Source: Deltaproteobacteria bacterium
GTDB lineage: Bacteria; Myxococcota_A; UBA796; SXON01
DNA length: 64,000 nt
Reading direction: 5' to 3'
Assembly (NCBI GenBank): GCA_947486185.1
Contig: CANKTH010000007.1
Coordinates: forward strand, 1 to 64,000
In this document: in pieces, positions 58,913 to 64,000 of the stretch
Layout: the number at the start of each line of letters is the position of its first letter
Position numbering within the stretch: the first letter of the stretch is position 1
Notes under the pieces: model-generated
The model's database searches: none
Seen by the model: only the letters and a program-made list of their open reading frames with translations
What the model was told of the DNA's origin: nothing
Translations under genes and position numbers: made by a program

Positions 58913-61465
58913 TCAGCGTACGCGGAACCACAATCCAACGACACCATCAAGCGTGAGCTTCCACCAACCTTTTCCATCCGGGACCACGGGGATGGCCTGC
59001 CCCTCGCGTCCCCCGGTGTCCAGCAAAAACACCTTTGGTCGTCCCTTCCACGGAAACGACACCGTCCCCTTGACGCCGCCCAACCGGATCGGCGCCGTGC
59101 CGTCCGAGGCGCGGTAGCGACCCTGGCTCACCGTGACAATGCCCGTGTTCTCCTGCCGCGCGCTCACCGCGAGGAGCGCGCCGCCCGCGTCGTGGGCGAA
59201 GCTCACTACGGCCCAACGGTCAAGCGCAACCCGCAGTCCCGAGGGCTCGAGCGGACCGACCCCCTGGCCCACCGGCGCGCCCGGGCCCCCGACCCGAACC
59301 TGGTAACCCGGGCGATCCACCACCAGATGGCCGGGCCACCAACCTACACTTCCGTCAGGCTCTCCCGGAATCGGCGACACCGGGACCTCGCTGACCGCGG
59401 TGCGGACCCGGTTGCCCAGCACGAAGGCGGGATCGAGGACCTCCCAGGGGCGCGCCCCCTTGGACGGATCCGCGAGGAGCGCGCCCTCCGGGTCCACGGA
59501 TATGGGGAAATAGCCTGGTGCTGGCTGGATTGTTCCGGCCCGGAACGCCGCCGACGCCGCGGGCAGATGGGCAAGCAGCGTGTAGCTGCTCCGAAGCTCT
59601 CCGGCTCCGGCGCGGGTGGGGCCGTCGTCGAGCACGGGCCCGTCGCTCCACGGGATCCAGACCAACGCGTCCCAGTCCTGGACCGCCGCCAACGCCGCAA
59701 ACAACGGCGCCGCCTCCGCGCGGAAGGGATTGGGGAAGGTGTGGTTGAGCTCACCGACACAGGCCGCCGTGCCGGCGACCTGCGCCGGCAGGAAGCTGAG
59801 GAGGGAGGCGGGCGCCTCCAGGCTCGAGCGGGCCTCGGTCTCCCCGTCGGCAGACTTGTTCAGCGCGATGTGGATATCGCTGATCCGCGCGTCGATCCCC
59901 TCTTTCGCCCATCTGGACGTCAACGGCGCGACCGCCGCCTGTACATAGGGCCGGTTGTATTGGAACGGCGGTATCACGGGCGCGGTGAAGCCCATCGCTC
60001 TGGCCTTACGCGCCACCCGAGTGTACCATGCGTCCTGGATCTCCGCGTAGAAGGCCAGGAGATCGTCACGTCGCGTCCGTGGCCAGCGCCCGGCGAGCTG
60101 GCTCGCAACCGGCTCCCGGCGCACGGACCCGGCCGGCAGGGACTCACCCGGGGCGAGGCCGGGGAACACCCCACCGGTCCACGCGGCGACCAGCGCGGCT
60201 TCGTCTACATAACGTTCCTTCAACCAATCGTTCCACCGCTGATCCAGCGCGGCGAGATGCGCCGGGGGCAGCTGCTCCAGACCGAATCCCCACAAGCTCG
60301 TGAGCTCGTGTTCGTTGGACAGCTCCAACATCGCGACGCCGGGCTCCTCCGCGTACTTCTTGCCCGTGTAGGGGTTTTCGCGCCCCCAGAGCTGCTCGAA
60401 CCACCGCTCATACGCGTCGGCACGATCGGGCTCCCACATCGGCGCAAACTTGTGCCCCGAAGGTACCGGATCGGGGATCAACACCCCGTCGGCAGCGGTG
60501 AACTCACGTGCGGTGGCGACCTCGAGCCACAGGTAGAGTCCGTGAGCGAGCAGACGTGAGACGAAATAATCCAGACGATCCAGCCGATCCACGTCAAACG
60601 GACTGCCTCCGAGCTCTCGGTCCGGCGCCAGGACCCCAAGGGGAGCACGATGATCGATATGGTGGACCCGGACGAGGTTGAAGCCCAGACCCGCGAGCGT
60701 CGCAGCGAAGGCGTCCGCCTCCGACCTCTCGGGGATCGCCCCAGCAGAGACCAGGTTGATCCCCCAGAAGCGGGCTCGTGTACCATCCCCGTAAACGAAG
60801 TGACCGTCCAGGTCGAGCCGCACGGGTCCCCGTCGGCCGGCGGGGGCCTCCACGGGCAGGGATGAGGGCAGGGGCGAAAGCCATCGTTCAAGCACGTAGG
60901 GCGCCGAGTCGGCCAGCGGACGCGGGCTGAGGGACAGCGGCGAGGGCCCCACCGCGACCCCCGCGACACACAGCGTCGCCGTCGCGCGGGCGTGGATGGA
61001 CACGCGCTTGACCTCCACGTCCCGGGCAATCGGCAGGATCCACAGGTTCCCCTCGCGAGGCTGACCGGTCGCGAGGTCCTGGCCCAAGGGCACCACAAAG
61101 CTCCGACCCGTCGCGACGGGCGGCTGGCTCATCGCTTCGCCCACCACAGCGACGGCCTCAATCCGCGTGCCATCCGCGAGCTCGACCTTCACCATCGCGC
61201 CCGGCCCGGAGGCCTGCGGCTCCCGGAGCCACCAGCGGAGCAGGAGGGCCTCGCCCGCGTGGCCGACGGGCACCTCCACTGCCGCACGCCCCTTGGGGTT
61301 GGACGAAGAGCGGAGGCACACCGCGTCTTTTCCGGGTACATCGCTGAAAAGGTCGCTGTCCACCACGGAGGCCAGGGAGACCTCGACCGGGGCGGCCCGG
61401 AGCTCCGAGACCGCGAGGATGCCGACGGCGCCCAACCCGAACAACATCGCCGAGAACCGCCTCAT
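58913..61465 (-). CDS. Secreted glycoside hydrolase, clan GH-A-like
   Basis: The 850-residue product has a signal peptide (about 1-24) and an N-terminal beta domain. A TIM barrel of the GH5/GH42 style follows: RFWGINLVSAG, GLGFNLVRVHHID, and the acid/base pair Asn384-Glu385 in MLELSNEHEL. Glu572 in CVGELNHTF is a possible nucleophile. The C-terminus is a beta-sandwich. The family number cannot be given by eye. The ATG overlaps the stop of the upstream paralogue as ATGA. Confidence 0.78.
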   Translation of the reverse strand: MRRFSAMLFGLGAVGILAVSELRAAPVEVSLASVVDSDLFSDVPGKDAVCLRSSSNPKGRAAVEVPVGHAGEALLLRWWLREPQASGPGAMVKVELADGTRIEAVAVVGEAMSQPPVATGRSFVVPLGQDLATGQPREGNLWILPIARDVEVKRVSIHARATATLCVAGVAVGPSPLSLSPRPLADSAPYVLERWLSPLPSSLPVEAPAGRRGPVRLDLDGHFVYGDGTRARFWGINLVSAGAIPERSEADAFAATLAGLGFNLVRVHHIDHRAPLGVLAPDRELGGSPFDVDRLDRLDYFVSRLLAHGLYLWLEVATAREFTAADGVLIPDPVPSGHKFAPMWEPDRADAYERWFEQLWGRENPYTGKKYAEEPGVAMLELSNEHELTSLWGFGLEQLPPAHLAALDQRWNDWLKERYVDEAALVAAWTGGVFPGLAPGESLPAGSVRREPVASQLAGRWPRTRRDDLLAFYAEIQDAWYTRVARKARAMGFTAPVIPPFQYNRPYVQAAVAPLTSRWAKEGIDARISDIHIALNKSADGETEARSSLEAPASLLSFLPAQVAGTAACVGELNHTFPNPFRAEAAPLFAALAAVQDWDALVWIPWSDGPVLDDGPTRAGAGELRSSYTLLAHLPAASAAFRAGTIQPAPGYFPISVDPEGALLADPSKGARPWEVLDPAFVLGNRVRTAVSEVPVSPIPGEPDGSVGWWPGHLVVDRPGYQVRVGGPGAPVGQGVGPLEPSGLRVALDRWAVVSFAHDAGGALLAVSARQENTGIVTVSQGRYRASDGTAPIRLGGVKGTVSFPWKGRPKVFLLDTGGREGQAIPVVPDGKGWWKLTLDGVVGLWFRVR

Positions 61466-63981
61466 CGGCCGATCTCCAGACTACCGACCCGCGCGTCCAC
61501 CTCCCACCAGTCCTGCCCCAGCGCCCGCACCGGCACCGGCGTCGTGCTCCCCGGCGCGCGCACCACCGGCGCCACCGGCCACCGAAAAGCCACCGTTCCT
61601 TTGGGCACCTCAGCGAGCACCGGGCCCGAGCCCGGCGCCCGGAGGAGCCGCCCGCCAAACGCCCACGCTTCGCCAACGCGGGCCTGCCGGGCCGACACCG
61701 TCAGCCTCGCTCCAAGCGGCCCGATCCGGCCCGCGCGCCGCCCCAGCGGCACCGTGTCCACCCAGGCGACGGCCGCCCAGCGGTCGAGACTCACGCGCAG
61801 ATCGGTCAAGCTTCGCGGACCGACGCCGTCGCCCATAGCTTCGCCCGGGGGTCCCACCCTCACCCGCAGGTCAGGGCGATCGACGATCAGCACACCGGGG
61901 TCCGCCCACCAACCAACCCCGTCCACCAGCGGAGAGGGGCCCGCGTAGCTCCGCGCCGCCACCCCCTGCGGGCACGAGCGCGCCTCGAGGCTACCGTAGA
62001 ACCGGCAATCCGGGCCGGCCGGCGCCGCGGTGCCCGTCAACCTTGCCCGCATCTGGGTGGATAATACGATACCCAGATCCTCGGTCATTCGCGGGGCCTC
62101 CCACTCCGACGCCCAGCCCCGCTCCTCCTGGGCCTCTCCCGGCACCGGCAGCTCCCAGCGCCCAACGGCGCTGTCTACGCGGAACTCACGAAACGCGAGC
62201 GCTGCGCCCGGCATCTGGAGCAGGACTCCCGGATCGCCGGCGAGCCCGCGTGCACCCCAGCCCTCCCAGAGCACCACGTCCGCGTCCTGAACACTCCCGA
62301 GCACCGCCCACACCCATGGCGCTTCGCTCCGCCATGGATTGGGCGCGGGGTGGCGGACCTCCACCACCGCGGCACGCTCCGCCTGTAAGCCTGAAAACAC
62401 CGAGAGCGCCGCCTCCGGGCGGGCCAGCAGGCTCTCCCCCTCGATCAGGTCCTCACGTGCGCGGTCCCACACCAGCCGCACATCAGAAAAAACCGAGTTG
62501 GGATAGAGGGATTGTAACAGACCCCGCCCCCTCGTCTCGGTCGGCGCGTAGTGCACTCCCGGCCCGATTTCGGCCATCACCGGCGACAGTCGTGCGTAGA
62601 GCTCCCGCTCGAGCTGCCGATAGAACCGGATGAGGTCACGGCCCCGCACCTCGGGCCACCCTCCGGCAAGCTGCGGAAAAAGCGGCTCCCTTCGTACGGT
62701 ACCGAGGGACTCCCCGGGCCCCAGGCCTCCCCGCACCGGCGCCGCCCACGCAGCCGCGAGCGCGGCCTCCGTGCCGTAGCGCTGTTTCAACCAGTCATTC
62801 CATCGTAGATCCAGCTCAGCGAGCGCGCTGACCGGCAGCGACTCCAAGCCAAGGCCCCAACGGGAGGCCAGGGAGTGTTCGGGAGACACCGTCATCGCCA
62901 GCACCGCCGGGCTCGCCAACCAAAGGGCCCCCGCGGGCCCGCGGGTTCGTGACCAGAAGCCCCGAAGTTGCTGGATCATCGCCGCCTCCGCCGTCGGCGA
63001 CCAGAAGGGCCGGAGCCGCCAGCCGTCCGGCAGCCCGCTCTGGGGATCCGAGGCGAGCCCGCCACGCGCGATACCCTCAAACCAAAGGTACAGCCCTGCT
63101 TGTTCGGCTGTGGTGAGGAGTTGATCGAGGCGAGCGAGGCGCTCGGGATCGGCCACGCGGGCCCCTTCGGGCAGACTGACCCGACCCCAGTCGGCGTCGA
63201 GCCCGGTGAAGCGCACGAGGTTGAACCCCAGCCGCTGAAGCCTCCCAAAAAGTCCAGCGACGTGCTCCGCTTCAGGGAGCCCCTCGATCTCGACACCCCA
63301 GAACCGTACCCGCTGGCCAGCCTGGTAGAGGTGCCCGTCGTCGCCACGCGTCACCCGCGCCATGTGGCTGCTACCGAGCGCCGCCCTTTGGGTATCGGTG
63401 CCGACCCCCTCGGTCACGTCCTTCGCGGGCGCGCTGCCTGGCTCGCCGACGTCCACCCAGCTGGTGAGCACCTCGGGCGCGTCGCGGCGCCAGCGCTCCG
63501 GCCCCCATTCAACCTCGTAGACACACACCGCAGCCGACATACGCGGCTCGATCACCAGGCTCGTCAGCCCTCCGGAGACCGGGACCGTCCATACGCTACC
63601 TTCTACCTGCGCTCCCATGCGCCGACCCACAGTGACCGGCTCCACGTCCGGGCCCGCAACAGGCGTGCGTGACAGCTCCGATCCGACGGTGAAGACCTTC
63701 GTCTGGCTCCCCGCCGCGGCGTTCAGCGTGACGGCGATCACGTGTCCGCGTTCCCCACCCTCCAGGCTCCAGGTGACACGCAACACCTCGCCCTCGCCCT
63801 TCAGCGGGATCTCCAACTTACGCCGCGGCATTCCTGAACGGGTCCCGCCGACGCAGCTCGCGTCCAGCCCCGGCCGCTCATCCAGCCGGTCGTCCTTGAG
63901 CACGAGCCCCGAATCCTCGGCGGACGCCCCGCCGACGAGGGCGCGAAAGAGCAGGAGCGCGGAAGGGTTCATCGGCCGCAC
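61462..63981 (-). CDS. Secreted GH-like paralogue with altered active site
   Basis: The 839-residue product is a paralogue of the downstream gene. Shared landmarks include VRFWGVEIEG, RLGFNLVRFTGLD, LDLRWNDWLKQRYGTEAALAAAW and PAPNPWRSEAP. Where the neighbour has S-N-E-H-E-L this protein has S-P-E-H-S-L, so the Asn before the acid/base Glu is replaced by Pro, and the Glu is flanked differently. It may bind rather than cut glycans. Start is GTG 63981 or ATG 63972; an in-frame TGA lies at 63999-63997, so the gene is complete in the window. Confidence 0.75.
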   Translation of the reverse strand: MRPMNPSALLLFRALVGGASAEDSGLVLKDDRLDERPGLDASCVGGTRSGMPRRKLEIPLKGEGEVLRVTWSLEGGERGHVIAVTLNAAAGSQTKVFTVGSELSRTPVAGPDVEPVTVGRRMGAQVEGSVWTVPVSGGLTSLVIEPRMSAAVCVYEVEWGPERWRRDAPEVLTSWVDVGEPGSAPAKDVTEGVGTDTQRAALGSSHMARVTRGDDGHLYQAGQRVRFWGVEIEGLPEAEHVAGLFGRLQRLGFNLVRFTGLDADWGRVSLPEGARVADPERLARLDQLLTTAEQAGLYLWFEGIARGGLASDPQSGLPDGWRLRPFWSPTAEAAMIQQLRGFWSRTRGPAGALWLASPAVLAMTVSPEHSLASRWGLGLESLPVSALAELDLRWNDWLKQRYGTEAALAAAWAAPVRGGLGPGESLGTVRREPLFPQLAGGWPEVRGRDLIRFYRQLERELYARLSPVMAEIGPGVHYAPTETRGRGLLQSLYPNSVFSDVRLVWDRAREDLIEGESLLARPEAALSVFSGLQAERAAVVEVRHPAPNPWRSEAPWVWAVLGSVQDADVVLWEGWGARGLAGDPGVLLQMPGAALAFREFRVDSAVGRWELPVPGEAQEERGWASEWEAPRMTEDLGIVLSTQMRARLTGTAAPAGPDCRFYGSLEARSCPQGVAARSYAGPSPLVDGVGWWADPGVLIVDRPDLRVRVGPPGEAMGDGVGPRSLTDLRVSLDRWAAVAWVDTVPLGRRAGRIGPLGARLTVSARQARVGEAWAFGGRLLRAPGSGPVLAEVPKGTVAFRWPVAPVVRAPGSTTPVPVRALGQDWWEVDARVGSLEIGR

Positions 63982-64000
63982 CCGCCCAGGCGCGGGTCAG

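Overview
The window is 64 kb of very GC-rich (about two thirds G+C by eye), densely packed bacterial DNA with no insertion sequence, integrase, phage gene or CRISPR array that I can see. Several features point to a predatory or fruiting-type deltaproteobacterial lineage (Myxococcota-like, inferred rather than proven): a MopE-type DxDxDG/FG-GAP lipoprotein, three lamin-tail (LTD) surface lipoproteins of which two carry CotH domains, a DUF2330 protein ending in a MYXO-CTERM-like Cys-Gly/TM/Arg-rich tail, SprT-DUF2786, and many ATGA/GTGA translationally coupled junctions.

Layout. 0.1-5.5 kb: surface proteins, an alpha/beta hydrolase, an F420-dependent-reductase-like NADP oxidoreductase, an SCP2-like protein and a noncoding 22-bp-period hairpin array. 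5.8-13.9 kb (minus): a tight heme operon hemE-hemN-hemY-hemA-hemC-hemL followed by an orphan histidine kinase; ALA is made by the C5 route, and hemB, hemD and hemH are elsewhere. 14-19.5 kb: YceI protein, MoxR ATPase plus VWA partner, LTD-CotH lipoprotein, SprT-like protease. 19.5-23.7 kb (minus): a molybdenum hydroxylase of the 4-hydroxybenzoyl-CoA reductase type, with the [2Fe-2S] and Mo subunits fused and an FAD subunit carrying the extra four-Cys loop. 24.2 kb: tRNA-Val(CAC). 24.4-29.7 kb (minus): disordered DLFG protein, two-unit M16 protease, glycosyltransferase-like protein with coiled coil. 29.8-33.6 kb (plus): radical SAM/SPASM protein with a cysteine-free second half, lipoprotein, membrane sulfatase-fold enzyme with Thr at the nucleophile position. 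33.7-36.5 kb (minus): YceI, crotonase and two lipoproteins.

36.5-41.2 kb (plus): a five-gene overlapping operon, type III PKS - ICMT-type methyltransferase - acyl carrier protein - fatty acyl-AMP ligase - FAD oxidoreductase, which looks like a complete phenolic-lipid/alkylpyrone pathway with its own ACP-based starter loading. 41-50 kb: MFS transporter, YchJ protein, LCMT-family methyltransferase, DEDDh exonuclease, purF, WD40-like protein, small membrane protein, Rossmann protein, CDP-alcohol phosphatidyltransferase, GtrA protein and a P-loop kinase.

50.8-55.6 kb (plus): one 1594-codon reading frame that joins a complete ImuB-like Y-family protein to a complete DnaE2 error-prone polymerase. 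These are normally separate members of the ImuA-ImuB-DnaE2 mutasome. A run of AT-rich rare codons lies exactly where the DnaE2 part begins. This is the most unusual item in the window. 55.6-64 kb: a second LTD-CotH lipoprotein, an LTD/beta-sandwich lipoprotein, and two tandem secreted clan GH-A-like glycoside hydrolase paralogues, the second apparently degenerate at its active site.
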